DNA of 59,731 bases from an uncultured Prevotellaceae bacterium. Its GTDB lineage: Bacteria; Bacteroidota; Bacteroidia; Bacteroidales; Bacteroidaceae. The notes below the pieces were generated by a model. It was given only the letters and a program-made list of their open reading frames with translations. It made no database searches and was not told the DNA's origin. Both the position numbers and the translations under genes were made by a program. Within the stretch, counting starts at the first letter, position 1, and each line of letters starts with the position of its first letter. Positions 8,409 through 18,400 of this stretch are shown here, piece by piece. The DNA lies in assembly GCA_902771445.1 (NCBI GenBank), contig CACXXD010000024.1, positions 1 through 59,731 on the forward strand. The letters run 5' to 3'.

Positions 8409-11400
8409 ATGAAAAAAACAAGACTACTTACACTACTGATTGCGCTCTTTAGCATCCTGAAAGTTTCCTATGCCCAGAACCTCGTAGCAGAGGAAGGTGC
8501 CTGGTGCTGGTTTGCCGACCCGCGTGCCTTGCACTATGAGAACGGCTCTGGCACCATCAATGCCACCTACATCGGCTATATCGATGTGCATGGCAACGTC
8601 AAGGCCACGCAGTACGACTGGGTGAGCGGTCGCAAGACCGACGTGCTCATTCGCAGTTATTTCCAGCCCGACGACCACAACAATCCAACGTTCGTCGTAT
8701 TACCCGACGAGCGCGTCATGATTTTCTACACTCGTCACACCGACGAGCCTTGCATCTGGTATCGCATCTCGCAGAAACCTGGCGACATCACTGCACTGGG
8801 TGAGGAAAAACGGCTGGCTACGGCCAACAACACAACTTATCCTTCGCCTTTCATTCTGAGCGATGACCCGCAGCACATCTATCTTTGTTGGCGAGGCATC
8901 AACTGGCATCCTACCATTGCACGGCTGACCATGCCCGATGCCAACGACAACTGTCAGTTCGACTTCGGTCCCAAACAGATTGTGCAATCCACAGGTGCGC
9001 GTCCGTATGCTAAGTACCAGTCGAACGGCAAGGACAAGATCTATGTCAGCTATACCACAGGTCACCCCGACAATGAGATGCCCGACTGGCTCTACTTCAA
9101 CGTCATCGACATCAACAAAGGCAACGGCCCCATCCTGCGCGACCTCAATGGCAAGCAGCTGAGCATCATAAATAATGGTGTGTTCCACGTCAACAAGACT
9201 GACTCTTATGCCAGCAACTATCCTGCTACCATCGTTGACAAGACGGCCAACATCCGCAACTGGGTGTGGCAGATTGCGCTCGACAAGGATGAACACCCCG
9301 TCATTGCCTATCCCCACATCGACGATGCCAAGACCTCGCATGTCTATTGGTATGCCCGTTGGAACGGTTCTGCATGGAAGAACACGTGGGTGACCTATGC
9401 TGGCCATGCCTTCCACCAGAACTGGAACAACACGGAGCGTTGCTATAGCGGCGGCATGAGTCTCGATCCCGATAACATCAACGACATGTACCTTTCCATC
9501 CCGACCAAGGACGGACAGTACAACAAGGATGGTGTCTATGAGATATGGAAGTACACCATCGATGATGATGGCAAGGTGGCGGGCTCGGAGCAGATAACCA
9601 AGAACTCGCCTAAGAACAATGCGCGTCCCTTTGTGATTCCTGGCTCAAAGAACAGCAAGATGCGTGTGGCGTGGATGCAGGGCGACTACTACTATTGGAT
9701 AGTACAGAAGAACTATCCGAAAGGCTATCCCACAGCCATCCACAGCGACTATGCGTGGCAGGAAGAGCTGACTCAGGAACCGGAAGGTTTGGACCATCTT
9801 CCATATGCTTCCTTCGGCGCTAATAAGTCGGTGACTGTTGGCTTTGCCATGAATACGTCGAAATACGAAGGGACACTGCTGACTGTCGATGGAGCACAGC
9901 CTCTTACCTATAGCCTTGACGGCAGCGATCAGTATCCTGTCGTTACCATTGGCAATAAGTCTTACAAGAGTCAGAACCGCCTGCTCACCAGTGATGACTG
10001 GGCTACGCAGTCAACGGGTACCAGTGGCGATAATCACCCGACAAAAGTTTCTACCTGGGTGCTCACATTGACTTATGATGGTAAGACACTGACTACCTAT
10101 CGCAATGGACTTGTTGACCAGGTCATTGAGATTGAAGGCATCGGCGGCGAAGTGAAACTTAGCTCAGACAATGCTAACAATCAGGAAGTTTCCTTCAATC
10201 ATAAGGCTGTCTGCATCTTCAATGACTATGTCTGCCATTCGCCCTTGACCGTCCAGACAATCGTAAAGAGAGCTCAGACCGAGATTGATGCACGATTGGC
10301 TGATTCGGCTCTCGAAACAATAAAATTGCCCGATACGGTTCATTCTGACATGGTGCTCCCATCAAAGAGTTTGGGACTTGATGTCGCTTGGAAAAGTTCA
10401 GATGCTTCCGTCATCTCCCATACAGGTGTGCTGACCCGTCAGTCTGCCGATACAAATGTCGTGCTTACTGCCACCATAGGTGAGAAGAGCAAAGACTTTC
10501 AAGTGAAGGTCAGCAAGTTTGATATAGGCGACAATCTGCGTTATGAGCTGAAAGAACCTCTTGATTTGACAAAGAACACCGCTACGGGCTTCGCCACCAA
10601 CAAGTTCGGTCTGGCTCCCGAAGGGCTTCTCGATGGGCTGCGTTCCTATACCTTCCTCGTTGAGGTTAATGCCAAGTCGCTGACGGGACAGCCCCGCATC
10701 TACGACTTCGGTTCTGGTTCGGGCAACAGCCTTTTCCTGCGTGCCAATCCATTGTCGGCTGGCATCAAGTATAATGGCGGGACCACTACGATGGTCAATG
10801 CCACAACACAGCTCGCGGCCAACACCGCTACGAAGCTGGCCGTTACCTACGATGCTGCCACGCGTGCTACGCGCATATATATAAATGGTGTGGAGAATGT
10901 GAGCGGTACGGCCAATCAGAACGAGTCTTATCTGCTCTATGAATTGGCCAAGGATACGCGCAACTACATCGGTCGCACGCAGTGGTGGGATTCCAGCTAT
11001 GCCAACGACAACCAGGACTTCCGTGGCACCATCAGCCATTTGCAGCTCTACGATGTCATGCTTACACAGAAAGAAATCTGCCAATTGCAAGACATTCCCT
11101 ACGAGGGAAAGGAACTGCCGTCGGCTCTGCTCAACGGTGACTTTGAGGGTTCCTATTCGGTGATGCCCAACAGTGGTGTGTCGGCTGACCGTGCCATCTA
11201 CGTACCCGAAGGCTGGACTGTAGACTATGCTGAGCCGAACAACAACGACCTGACGGCACTGAAGGCTGGTGATCTTTACTACTCCAATTTTTTCGCATCG
11301 CGCCCAGCCCCCTCTGCCGATAGCAAGCAGACTTATTGGGTGCGACAGAACTGGGGTACGTCGACCATTACGTTGAAACAAGAACTGCGTCTACCGGCAG

Positions 11401-11783
11401 GTACCTACCAATTGACTGCTGATGTGTGGAAAAGTGGTCTGGGGGGCGATGCTATTGTTTCGCTTGCCACAGAGGGTAGGGCAACTGTCAGTGCGCCCTC
11501 ACTGGAGAACGTAGAGCAGTGGCAGCAGGCCGCTATACAGTTTGTCAGTGACGGTGAAGCATCGACAACCGTTATGCTCTCTGCCATGCACAACAACAAT
11601 GGAACCGAAAAAATTATAGGCTTCGACAACGTCCTGCTGACTCTCCAGCAGCCCGATGCCATTCAGACCGTCCGCGAATCAGCTGTTCACTCCGATGTTT
11701 TGTATGATTTGCAAGGTCGTCGCGTCACAAAACAGAGTGCTAAAGGATTATATATACAGAATGGGCATAAGGTCGTGAAGTAA
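8409..11783 (+). CDS. Secreted BNR-repeat/LamG protein with T9SS tail (probable polysaccharide-active enzyme)
   Basis: A 1124-residue secreted protein. Signal peptide at residues 1-22 (cleavage after SYA). Residues about 25-440 resemble the BNR_4 family, opening with GAWCWFADPRALHYENG. A linker is followed at about 635-700 by an atrophied Ig-like domain (VAWKSSDASVISHTGVLTR), then a concanavalin/LamG-like domain (about 710-895), a carbohydrate-binding-like domain (about 900-1085) and a short tail YDLQGRRV...KGLYIQNGHKVVK that looks like a Prevotella T9SS sorting signal. BNR_4 proteins include polysaccharide lyase- and sialidase-like folds; the substrate cannot be told. Followed directly by a strong terminator. 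Confidence 0.85.
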   Translation: MKKTRLLTLLIALFSILKVSYAQNLVAEEGAWCWFADPRALHYENGSGTINATYIGYIDVHGNVKATQYDWVSGRKTDVLIRSYFQPDDHNNPTFVVLPDERVMIFYTRHTDEPCIWYRISQKPGDITALGEEKRLATANNTTYPSPFILSDDPQHIYLCWRGINWHPTIARLTMPDANDNCQFDFGPKQIVQSTGARPYAKYQSNGKDKIYVSYTTGHPDNEMPDWLYFNVIDINKGNGPILRDLNGKQLSIINNGVFHVNKTDSYASNYPATIVDKTANIRNWVWQIALDKDEHPVIAYPHIDDAKTSHVYWYARWNGSAWKNTWVTYAGHAFHQNWNNTERCYSGGMSLDPDNINDMYLSIPTKDGQYNKDGVYEIWKYTIDDDGKVAGSEQITKNSPKNNARPFVIPGSKNSKMRVAWMQGDYYYWIVQKNYPKGYPTAIHSDYAWQEELTQEPEGLDHLPYASFGANKSVTVGFAMNTSKYEGTLLTVDGAQPLTYSLDGSDQYPVVTIGNKSYKSQNRLLTSDDWATQSTGTSGDNHPTKVSTWVLTLTYDGKTLTTYRNGLVDQVIEIEGIGGEVKLSSDNANNQEVSFNHKAVCIFNDYVCHSPLTVQTIVKRAQTEIDARLADSALETIKLPDTVHSDMVLPSKSLGLDVAWKSSDASVISHTGVLTRQSADTNVVLTATIGEKSKDFQVKVSKFDIGDNLRYELKEPLDLTKNTATGFATNKFGLAPEGLLDGLRSYTFLVEVNAKSLTGQPRIYDFGSGSGNSLFLRANPLSAGIKYNGGTTTMVNATTQLAANTATKLAVTYDAATRATRIYINGVENVSGTANQNESYLLYELAKDTRNYIGRTQWWDSSYANDNQDFRGTISHLQLYDVMLTQKEICQLQDIPYEGKELPSALLNGDFEGSYSVMPNSGVSADRAIYVPEGWTVDYAEPNNNDLTALKAGDLYYSNFFASRPAPSADSKQTYWVRQNWGTSTITLKQELRLPAGTYQLTADVWKSGLGGDAIVSLATEGRATVSAPSLENVEQWQQAAIQFVSDGEASTTVMLSAMHNNNGTEKIIGFDNVLLTLQQPDAIQTVRESAVHSDVLYDLQGRRVTKQSAKGLYIQNGHKVVK

Positions 11784-11796
11784 CCATGTCCTCTTT

Positions 11797-11844
11797 AAAC
11801 AGTTCGAGCCTTACGCGGATGAACGCGTAAGGCTCGAACTGTTT
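11797..11844 (+). terminator. Rho-independent-like terminator after the BNR gene
   Basis: A perfect 21-bp inverted repeat (11797-11817 and 11824-11844) with a 6-nt loop begins 13 nt after the stop codon. The arms start AAA and end TTT; there is no long T tract. Confidence 0.75.
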
Positions 11845-11893
11845 GTTGGGACTCTAATGTCTGCAACAAATACCAGTGACCAGGTTCTGCAAG

Positions 11894-12035
11894 CTATGCT
11901 ACTCTGCCATAATGCTGACGGATGTAATTATAAACCGCATCGCGATATTGTGTATGGTCTTCGCCATAGCAGTCAGGCAAATCCTGCCATAGCACATCGC
12001 GGATGGTGATAATTTCACCGTTACATAGCAAATTT
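11894..12035 (-). pseudogene. Remnant ORF 3' end, unrecognised
   Basis: The minus strand encodes about 44 residues ending ...RDAVYNYIRQHYGRVA-stop, with a coding-like segment EIITIRDVLWQDLPDCYGED. No in-frame ATG precedes it; upstream it fuses into repeat copy B. I do not recognise the family. It reads like the C-terminal stump of a small gene whose front was lost when the repeat arrived. Confidence 0.35.
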
Positions 12036-12049
12036 GTAGCACGCAAAAA

Positions 12050-12482
12050 TATGAATTTTCTTGACAACGACCCCTCTGAGTATCGCGTGGAATTCAGCAA
12101 ACGGTAAGTTGGTCTCAAATACGCGAGTTTTGGAAGGGGTCGTGTATATTGTTGATTTATAGGGTGTTGTGAAATTTTGTTTCGCAAAAAGGATAGTTTT
12201 TGGTTCTTGGCATTTCGCCTTTCGAACAATTCTGGAAGACTTTCAACGGCATTCGTGCTGTGATTAGTATTAAATCAAAGTGGGTTTGCAGCCATATCAA
12301 ACTGAGTTATGACTTGAAACAGCGAGTAACTAATGATGAATCTCAATTTGATTTGGCTTTAAACCCACTTTGATTTAGCATCAACCATAAAATGAGGCCT
12401 CAAGAATGATGTGAAGACATGTGTGTTCTCGCTCCAGAATGCTACTTTCTGAAGGTGCTTTTTTCTATGAATTTTCTTTACA
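12050..12482 (+). repeat. Dispersed hairpin element, copy B
   Basis: Same layout as copy D: left end TATGAATTTTCTTGACAA, a region with CTCTGAG and TTTCGCAAAAAG, hairpin arms at about 12267-12308 and 12341-12382, and right end with AGAATGCTACTTTCTGAAGG and TATGAATTTTCTTTAC. It is the most diverged copy (arms about 80% complementary). It sits between the convergent BNR and mscS genes and touches the 3' end of mscS. Confidence 0.8.
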
Positions 12483-12490
12483 ATTTCAAC

Positions 12491-13663
12491 TCACTTTTCT
12501 TTACAATCCATGAGCTGCTGATAGATGCCCAGGCCGAACTCGCGAGAGGCGGCATAGATGTACTCCATGATGAGCGAAGTGGCATGCTCGTAGTCGGGAC
12601 CACCTTTCTCTCTGAGCCAGAATACGAACTCAAGACACATGCCTGCCTGTGTGGCATCGGCCTGACGCACCAGAATGGTCATGTTGCTCAACACACTGGG
12701 CTGCGTGGCCAGCCATTGCTCGATGTGCTTTCGGAAAAGTGTCACGTTGGATACCTTCCCCGCAACATCCTCCTTCGTTGCAAAGCCTTCGGATATCAGG
12801 TGCTGTTTGGCCTGCTCGTCAAGCAACTGTACTGAATTGAAGTCGAAATACACCTTGCGGGCCTGCTTGCGACCGGGACCTTCGCGCATGCCAATCCAGT
12901 TCTGAAAGGCTCCGTCGGCCAGCATCGTGGGTGGCACGGTGACGATGGTGTTGTCGAAGTTGCGCACCTTGACCACTGTGAGCGAAATCTCCTCTACTGT
13001 ACCGTTGGCGCCAGCCGAAGGCACCGTGATCCAGTCGCCTTTGTGCAGCATGTCGTTCGAGGTCAGTCGGATGCCGGCCACCAGTCCCTTGATGGTGTCC
13101 TGAAACACCAGCATCATCACAGCCGAGGCGGCACCCAGTCCGGCCAGCAACGTGGTGGGACTCTGGTTGACCAGAATGCTGATGACCACGATGACGGCAA
13201 CGAAGATGAGCACGATTTTCAGCACACCGCAGAAGGAGTAGAGATACTGCTGTGTGGCGGTGCGCGTCTCGCCTTCCAGCAGCTTGAACGAGTCGATGAA
13301 GACGATGCCCGTGCGCACCATCATGACGGTGATGTAGATGGCAGTCAGTCGGGACAACAGCTCGCGTGCCACGGGATACTCGTAGAACACCATGGGCAGC
13401 AGCTGCCAGATGACCACGGCTGGCACGATGCTGCAAGCTGAGCGCAGCACCTTGTCGCTAAGCAGCACGTCGTCCCAGTTTGAGGCAGTGCGAGCTGTCA
13501 GCTTGTTGATCAGCGGGATGAACTTCTTGCAGATATAGCCTGCCAGCGATGCCAGGATGATGGCCAAGACCACCAGCACCAGATGGCGCACCAGGGGTAC
13601 GTAGCCGTCGGAGATGCCGCAAAGTCTGATGAGCTGTTCTACATATATTCTGATTGATTCCAT
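12491..13663 (-). CDS. MscS-family mechanosensitive ion channel
   Basis: A 390-residue inner-membrane protein with four or five hydrophobic segments before the MscS core. The pore helix and following strand are visible as LLAGLGAASAVMMLVFQDTIKGLVAGIRL-like sequence (residues about 175-203), then the beta domain with LHKGDWITVPSAGANGTVEEISL. It resembles the larger MscM/YbdG-YnaI subgroup. Such channels release solutes on hypo-osmotic shock. It lies 36 nt downstream of dacB on the same strand and is likely cotranscribed. The last codons abut repeat copy B. Confidence 0.92.
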   Translation of the reverse strand: MESIRIYVEQLIRLCGISDGYVPLVRHLVLVVLAIILASLAGYICKKFIPLINKLTARTASNWDDVLLSDKVLRSACSIVPAVVIWQLLPMVFYEYPVARELLSRLTAIYITVMMVRTGIVFIDSFKLLEGETRTATQQYLYSFCGVLKIVLIFVAVIVVISILVNQSPTTLLAGLGAASAVMMLVFQDTIKGLVAGIRLTSNDMLHKGDWITVPSAGANGTVEEISLTVVKVRNFDNTIVTVPPTMLADGAFQNWIGMREGPGRKQARKVYFDFNSVQLLDEQAKQHLISEGFATKEDVAGKVSNVTLFRKHIEQWLATQPSVLSNMTILVRQADATQAGMCLEFVFWLREKGGPDYEHATSLIMEYIYAASREFGLGIYQQLMDCKEK

Positions 13664-13699
13664 AAAGTTTCTTTTTGAAAAATGATAGGTAAGTATTTT

Positions 13700-14917
13700 T
13701 TATTCCTTGCAGAGCGTTACGCACACTTTGTCCTGAAACGCACGGGCCTCGCGCCAACCGAGCGCCCCTTGGTTGATGATGGCAAAGCACAGCTCGTGGC
13801 CGTTGGGGGCCGTGGCATAGCCTGCCAGCGAGATGATGCCCGTCAGCGTGCCTGTCTTGGCCCTCACGTTGCCGTCGGCAGCCGTGCGCCCCATGCGTTT
13901 CTTCAGTGTGCCGTCTTGTCCGGCCACGGGCAGTGCAGGCATGAAGTGGCTGTAGATTTCGTTGTTGCGCCACGCATAGCGCAGCAGTCTCGTCAGCAGC
14001 TCGGGCGACACATAGTTGTAGAGCGAGAGTCCGCTGCCGTCGGCAAACTTATAGCAGTCGCTGTCCAGTCCCAGTTGGTTCACCAGCTGTTTCTCCAGTG
14101 CGCGGGCATAGCTGGCACGTGCGGGACGATAGCCGAAACTGGAGGCCAGATGGTAGTAGAGACACTCTGCATAGAGGTTGTCGCTGTCCTTCAGCATGCG
14201 CAGCAACAACTGGTCGATGCTGTGCCGACAGTGGGCTAGGGGGATGGCATCGAGTGGCAGACGGTCTTCGAAGAGCAGGGGCTGGTCGGCATAGACACCG
14301 CCGCGCTGCAACTCGCTGACGAATCGCTGCACGAAGTTGTCGCTCTTGCCCACGAGCAGCGGGGTCAGAGTGGGGTTGTCGTCGTCCCAGCACCAGCCCT
14401 CGCCCCAGCGCAGCGTGTCCTTCATGGAGCGGTCGAGCACGATGGCACCGCGCAGTGTGTCGATGCCCATCTGCTTCACTTGGTAGACAAAGTCGCGCAG
14501 GTCGTTGATGTCGAACATGGGGTCCATGCCGCCCACGCAGTAGAGGTTGCCCCTCAGCGTGCGGTTCCCAATGTCGCCCGAATAGTAGAGCGAGGTGGTC
14601 AGCTGGTAGTTGCCGCCCAGCTTGTCGAGCGCAGTGATGGCTGTCACCACCTTCATGGTAGAGGCCGGGCGCATGGTCTGCCGATGGTTGTAGGTGAAGA
14701 TTGGCATGTCGGCTGTCAGGTCGTAGACCATCAGTCCCACTTGGGTGCGCTCCGTCAGTTCGCATTTCATCAAGGTGTCCAGTCGGGTTTGCAGGGTGGC
14801 AGGCCAGGTCTGTATGCCCGTCTCGTATTGCGTTGGCTGGCTACTGCTGGCAATGGGCTGTGCCATCAGTTGCACAGAGGCCAGCACGCTCAGAAATATC
14901 ATTGAAAGTCTTTTCAT
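13700..14917 (-). CDS. dacB: D-alanyl-D-alanine carboxypeptidase/endopeptidase (S13, PBP4 type)
   Basis: A 405-residue periplasmic protein with a signal peptide (residues 1-19, ending QLMA). The three active-site motifs of penicillin-interacting serine peptidases are present: SxxK as PASTMKVV, SxN as SDNLYAE, and KTG as AKTGTLTG. S13 enzymes trim the terminal D-Ala of peptidoglycan stem peptides and can cleave cross-links. Length fits a PBP4-like protein with a reduced insertion domain. A TAATTTTG promoter box lies 26 nt upstream, and mscS follows. Confidence 0.93.
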   Translation of the reverse strand: MKRLSMIFLSVLASVQLMAQPIASSSQPTQYETGIQTWPATLQTRLDTLMKCELTERTQVGLMVYDLTADMPIFTYNHRQTMRPASTMKVVTAITALDKLGGNYQLTTSLYYSGDIGNRTLRGNLYCVGGMDPMFDINDLRDFVYQVKQMGIDTLRGAIVLDRSMKDTLRWGEGWCWDDDNPTLTPLLVGKSDNFVQRFVSELQRGGVYADQPLLFEDRLPLDAIPLAHCRHSIDQLLLRMLKDSDNLYAECLYYHLASSFGYRPARASYARALEKQLVNQLGLDSDCYKFADGSGLSLYNYVSPELLTRLLRYAWRNNEIYSHFMPALPVAGQDGTLKKRMGRTAADGNVRAKTGTLTGIISLAGYATAPNGHELCFAIINQGALGWREARAFQDKVCVTLCKE

Positions 14918-14942
14918 ATATGTTAATTATATTATTTCGCTA

Positions 14943-14950
14943 CAAAATTA
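14943..14950 (-). promoter_or_regulatory. Promoter -7 box for dacB-mscS
   Basis: The minus strand reads TAATTTTG 26 nt upstream of the dacB ATG. Confidence 0.55.
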
Positions 14951-15053
14951 CTAAAATGATTGTAAACAACCAATTTTTTCGCCTAAACCGTCGTTATTAT
15001 TATCAGAATTATAGCCAAAATTTTGAAAATTATAGCTAAAAACCATTCCACTG

Positions 15054-15152
15054 ATGGCAGCAAGTAGTGCTACAACACCGGCTCCGCAGACATTCGGCGG
15101 TGAGTTCGGCTATATGCCCTCACATAGCGACGAGCAGAACTGGACGGCATAA
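15054..15152 (+). other. Very small ORF (32 aa), possibly the tail of a lost gene
   Basis: ATG at 15054 reads a 32-residue peptide with APQTFGGEFGYMPSHSDEQN and stops at 15150-15152; a real-looking terminator follows at 15181. It looks coding-like but matches no family I know. The in-frame upstream region closes after six codons. It may be a peptide gene or the 3' remnant of a deleted gene that kept its terminator. Confidence 0.3.
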
Positions 15153-15180
15153 AAAACGTTGTCGGTTGACAATTCAAGCA

Positions 15181-15226
15181 AAAAGTACCAACCAACTGGA
15201 GATCAGTATGGTTGGTACTTTTTTTA
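15181..15226 (+). terminator. Rho-independent terminator
   Basis: Arms 15181-15193 and 15210-15222 (13 bp, AAAAGTACCAACC and complement) with a 16-nt loop and a run of T after the stem. Its only visible upstream client is the 32-codon ORF at 15054. Confidence 0.7.
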
Positions 15227-15286
15227 AAATTCGGCAGGGAAAAGGGGTGATATTTCTCAATTTAACATAAATTTTTCTTGATTTAC

Positions 15287-15317
15287 TTGTTTTATTAATC
15301 CAATTTGCGTAATTTTG
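15287..15317 (+). promoter_or_regulatory. Promoter of the five-gene T9SS surface operon
   Basis: TTG at 15287-15289 and TAATTTTG at 15310-15317 with 20 nt between them. Transcription would start near 15325, leaving a leader of about 78 nt before the ATG at 15403. No other TAnnTTTG box was noticed in the short gaps up to 25684. Confidence 0.6.
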
Positions 15318-15402
15318 TACCCTTAATGCAACTTTATCGTCCCTTTTTCAATCGTGACGAGCATTATGCTTTGACTAAAATTAAAAATAACAATAAAAAA
15401 TT

Positions 15403-18381
15403 ATGAAAAAGTATTTCCTTTCATTCTTAATGCTTTTTGCTGTCGCACTCTCCTCATGGGCAGACGGCGTGCACTTCACCTACGATGCGAACGAATATGC
15501 TTCGCACACAGTTATCTGGGCTACACTGGCTAATGCCGCAGGCGACCCCATCTCCATCAGCGATGCCGACTATTACGTGGGCGCATTCATCGACGGCAAG
15601 TGCCGTGCTGAAGCCGGATGCTACGTTGACAACGGTGTCAAGACCAATCGCTTCATGCTGCGCGTGGGCGGTGAGGACAGTGAGAAAGGACTGAAGAACA
15701 TCACCTTCCGTCTGTTCAAGGCCATTGGCGGAGCCGGCCTGGGCGACGAATATGAAATTCCCAGCGACGTGACCGTCATCTACCAGGGCGACGATGTCAC
15801 CGTGGGCGAGCCATCGAATCCATTCAAGATTACCTTCGTGCCAGCCACGAGCATATCCTTGCCTGAGAACATCACCATCCACAGGGGCGTGGCCGTCGAC
15901 ATGACCAACTACATCACCATCAGCCCGGAAAAAGGCCTGCTGCCCATCCTAACATGGGACTATGCTGCCAGCACCGACTACCTCTCAATGGAGGGCAACA
16001 TGCTGACGGGCGTACAGATTACCGACAGCCCCAAGAAACTGAGCCTGAGCAGCAATTCGGGTACGCTCATCACCAACACCAACGTGACGGTCGACGCACC
16101 TGCCACAAAGTCGGTGTGGAAAGACGACACTTATTATGATGGCATCAAAGTGGCCGTGGGCGACTATGAGACGGTGACCAACATTTTGAAGACGGGCTAT
16201 ACGCTGACCCCGGAAGATGCCACGACAACCTTCAACTGGACTTCGGGCAACACCGATATTATTCAGCAGGCCGACAATGGCAACTGGTTGCCCAAGGCTG
16301 CCGGCACTACCGTCATGACGGGTGTGGCCAGCGACGACTCGGGCATCACCATGACACTGCAAGTAACGGTTGTTCAGGCCATTACGGGCTTCTATGTAGG
16401 CAGCAACGACAATGGCCCGATTGCTATTGTTGTGCAGAAAGGCGACAACGTGAGCGAGCGTCTGCGCAATCTGATGCATGTCTCGCCTTCCGGCATCGTC
16501 AATCCGCAATTCAGCTTCGAGCTGCCTGCATCCAACACTTCGCTGAGCATGCAGAACGGCGAAATCGTGGCAACCGAATCTTACGACTACAACAATGCCA
16601 CGGCTGTAGCCAACAACTATGTGACGGTGAACGCACTCGACGGCTTCGGCGCAACAGCCAGCTTCACGGTCTATGTCATTCCCGCTCAGCCCACTTCGGT
16701 TGCTGCCAAGGAGGCTACGCTCTATCTGGCACAGTCGAACCACGGCAATCCTGTCGACTGCTCTGAACAGCTGTACGGCAACTTGCAGCTTGCACCTAAC
16801 ACGCTTACGCTCACCGATTTCACCGTATCACTTGCATCGAGCAACACCGACGTTGTGGCAAAGGGAACTGGCAAGAACGAATACGGATGGGACAAGTTCA
16901 ACGTGCTGGCAGCAGGCTCTACGACGATCACTGCTACCGTAGAAGCTTTTGACAACGAGAGCGCTTATTACGATGAGGACAACAAGCTCGTTCTGCCTGA
17001 GAAGACCCTGCAAACCACATTTACGGCTTCGGTGCAGGAAGCACTCGGCTCGTTCACTTTGGAGAACGTGGTGGTATCGCGCAATGGCATCTACAAGGCC
17101 GTGCTGACACCACAGCCCGCAGGCGTTTCGGTCGATGCTGACCTGATTAGCATCAGCGTTGTGCCTGTAACAGAATTCCCTGCTGGTTGGAGCTTCGTTG
17201 ATGCCGTGAAAGACGACACCGACGACACTGGCCTGACCTATACCCTCACCCCGAAGAGCGTGGGCAACGGCACCATTAATATATATTATGACGGCGAACT
17301 GAGAGGAACAGCCACCATCCACGTCAACCAGCAGTGGAAGCTGGGCAACGGATGGCAGTGGGTGTCGCTCTATCAGGGCAACCTGCCCAGCAAGACCAGC
17401 ATGCAGAATGCTTTCGGCGACAATATGGTGGAGGCCCGCTCGGCCACGCAGCTCATCATCAACGACTCGCAGCTGGGCTACTTCGGCGACCTGACCTCGA
17501 TGAACACCATGCAGACTTACAAACTGAAACTGAAGGATGTGGGTGCTATGGGCCTGAACTGCGACTTGGCTGAAGAACTTGAGGAGAGCTCTTACTTCCA
17601 GAATGCCAAGGGCAACAACGCACTGCAGGTAGCTTCGCACAAGGGCTGGAACTGGATTGGCAACCCCTACCAGTACTATCAGTCTCTGGAAGAGATCTTC
17701 GGTAACACCAACTTCAGCGAAGGCGACCAGATCAAGGGCAAGACTCAGTTTGCTGAGTACACTGGCGGCCACTGGACTGGTTCACTGACTTATCTGACCC
17801 CGGGCGAAGGCTATCTGTTCAAGAAGGCTAAATCTGGTAACATCAACTTTGTTCGCGAATTTAAGCTGGCTCAGGCCACATCGGCTCCCGCAAGCTCACG
17901 TGCCGCTGCAAACAACGGAACCGACCTCTGGGAGATTGACGATACTCCTTATGCCGACAACATGTCGATGGTGGCACAGGTCAACTCTGTGACCGATGCA
18001 AGCCATTGCACACTCTGGGCCTTTGTGGGCGATGAGTGTCGCGGCAAGGGCGTAGCCGTGGGCGACCGCCAGTTCATCACGATTCACGGTGTAGCCGGCG
18101 AGACCGTCAGATTCTATGTCTACGATGAGTCTTCGAGACTGTTGCACAGTGTCTATGGCACTCAGGTTCTGGAGGAAGGCCGCGGCACCTATAATGCTCC
18201 CGTCATGCTCTACGCTGGTAATAGCGTGAACGCTATCGAAGGCATCGAAGCTCCTGCAACGGGAACTCAGCAGATGTATGACCTGCAGGGCCGTGCAGTG
18301 AAGGAGGCCGGCAAGGGTCTTTACATGGTAGTGAAACAGACCGCTGATGGCAAGCGCATCGTTAAAAAGATAAAGAAATAA
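15403..18381 (+). CDS. Large T9SS-exported surface protein with Ig-like repeats (operon gene 1)
   Basis: A 992-residue protein with a signal peptide (1-20). Visible parts: an N-terminal module (about 22-150) with YVGAFIDGKCRAEAG; a string of Ig-like segments (about 150-640); a GWQWVSLY...FGDL...GDQIKGKTQFAEY...GEGYLFK module (about 648-810); a second AFVGDECRG module (about 845-945); and a T9SS-like tail YDLQGRAVKEAGKGLY...KKIKK. The last three parts align with the product of the next gene, 19 nt downstream, so the two are paralogues. Such tails direct export through the type IX system and surface attachment. Function is unknown: adhesin, scaffold or surface-layer component are possible. Confidence 0.8.
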   Translation: MKKYFLSFLMLFAVALSSWADGVHFTYDANEYASHTVIWATLANAAGDPISISDADYYVGAFIDGKCRAEAGCYVDNGVKTNRFMLRVGGEDSEKGLKNITFRLFKAIGGAGLGDEYEIPSDVTVIYQGDDVTVGEPSNPFKITFVPATSISLPENITIHRGVAVDMTNYITISPEKGLLPILTWDYAASTDYLSMEGNMLTGVQITDSPKKLSLSSNSGTLITNTNVTVDAPATKSVWKDDTYYDGIKVAVGDYETVTNILKTGYTLTPEDATTTFNWTSGNTDIIQQADNGNWLPKAAGTTVMTGVASDDSGITMTLQVTVVQAITGFYVGSNDNGPIAIVVQKGDNVSERLRNLMHVSPSGIVNPQFSFELPASNTSLSMQNGEIVATESYDYNNATAVANNYVTVNALDGFGATASFTVYVIPAQPTSVAAKEATLYLAQSNHGNPVDCSEQLYGNLQLAPNTLTLTDFTVSLASSNTDVVAKGTGKNEYGWDKFNVLAAGSTTITATVEAFDNESAYYDEDNKLVLPEKTLQTTFTASVQEALGSFTLENVVVSRNGIYKAVLTPQPAGVSVDADLISISVVPVTEFPAGWSFVDAVKDDTDDTGLTYTLTPKSVGNGTINIYYDGELRGTATIHVNQQWKLGNGWQWVSLYQGNLPSKTSMQNAFGDNMVEARSATQLIINDSQLGYFGDLTSMNTMQTYKLKLKDVGAMGLNCDLAEELEESSYFQNAKGNNALQVASHKGWNWIGNPYQYYQSLEEIFGNTNFSEGDQIKGKTQFAEYTGGHWTGSLTYLTPGEGYLFKKAKSGNINFVREFKLAQATSAPASSRAAANNGTDLWEIDDTPYADNMSMVAQVNSVTDASHCTLWAFVGDECRGKGVAVGDRQFITIHGVAGETVRFYVYDESSRLLHSVYGTQVLEEGRGTYNAPVMLYAGNSVNAIEGIEAPATGTQQMYDLQGRAVKEAGKGLYMVVKQTADGKRIVKKIKK

Positions 18382-18400
18382 AGGAGAAGACTTGTCCTCT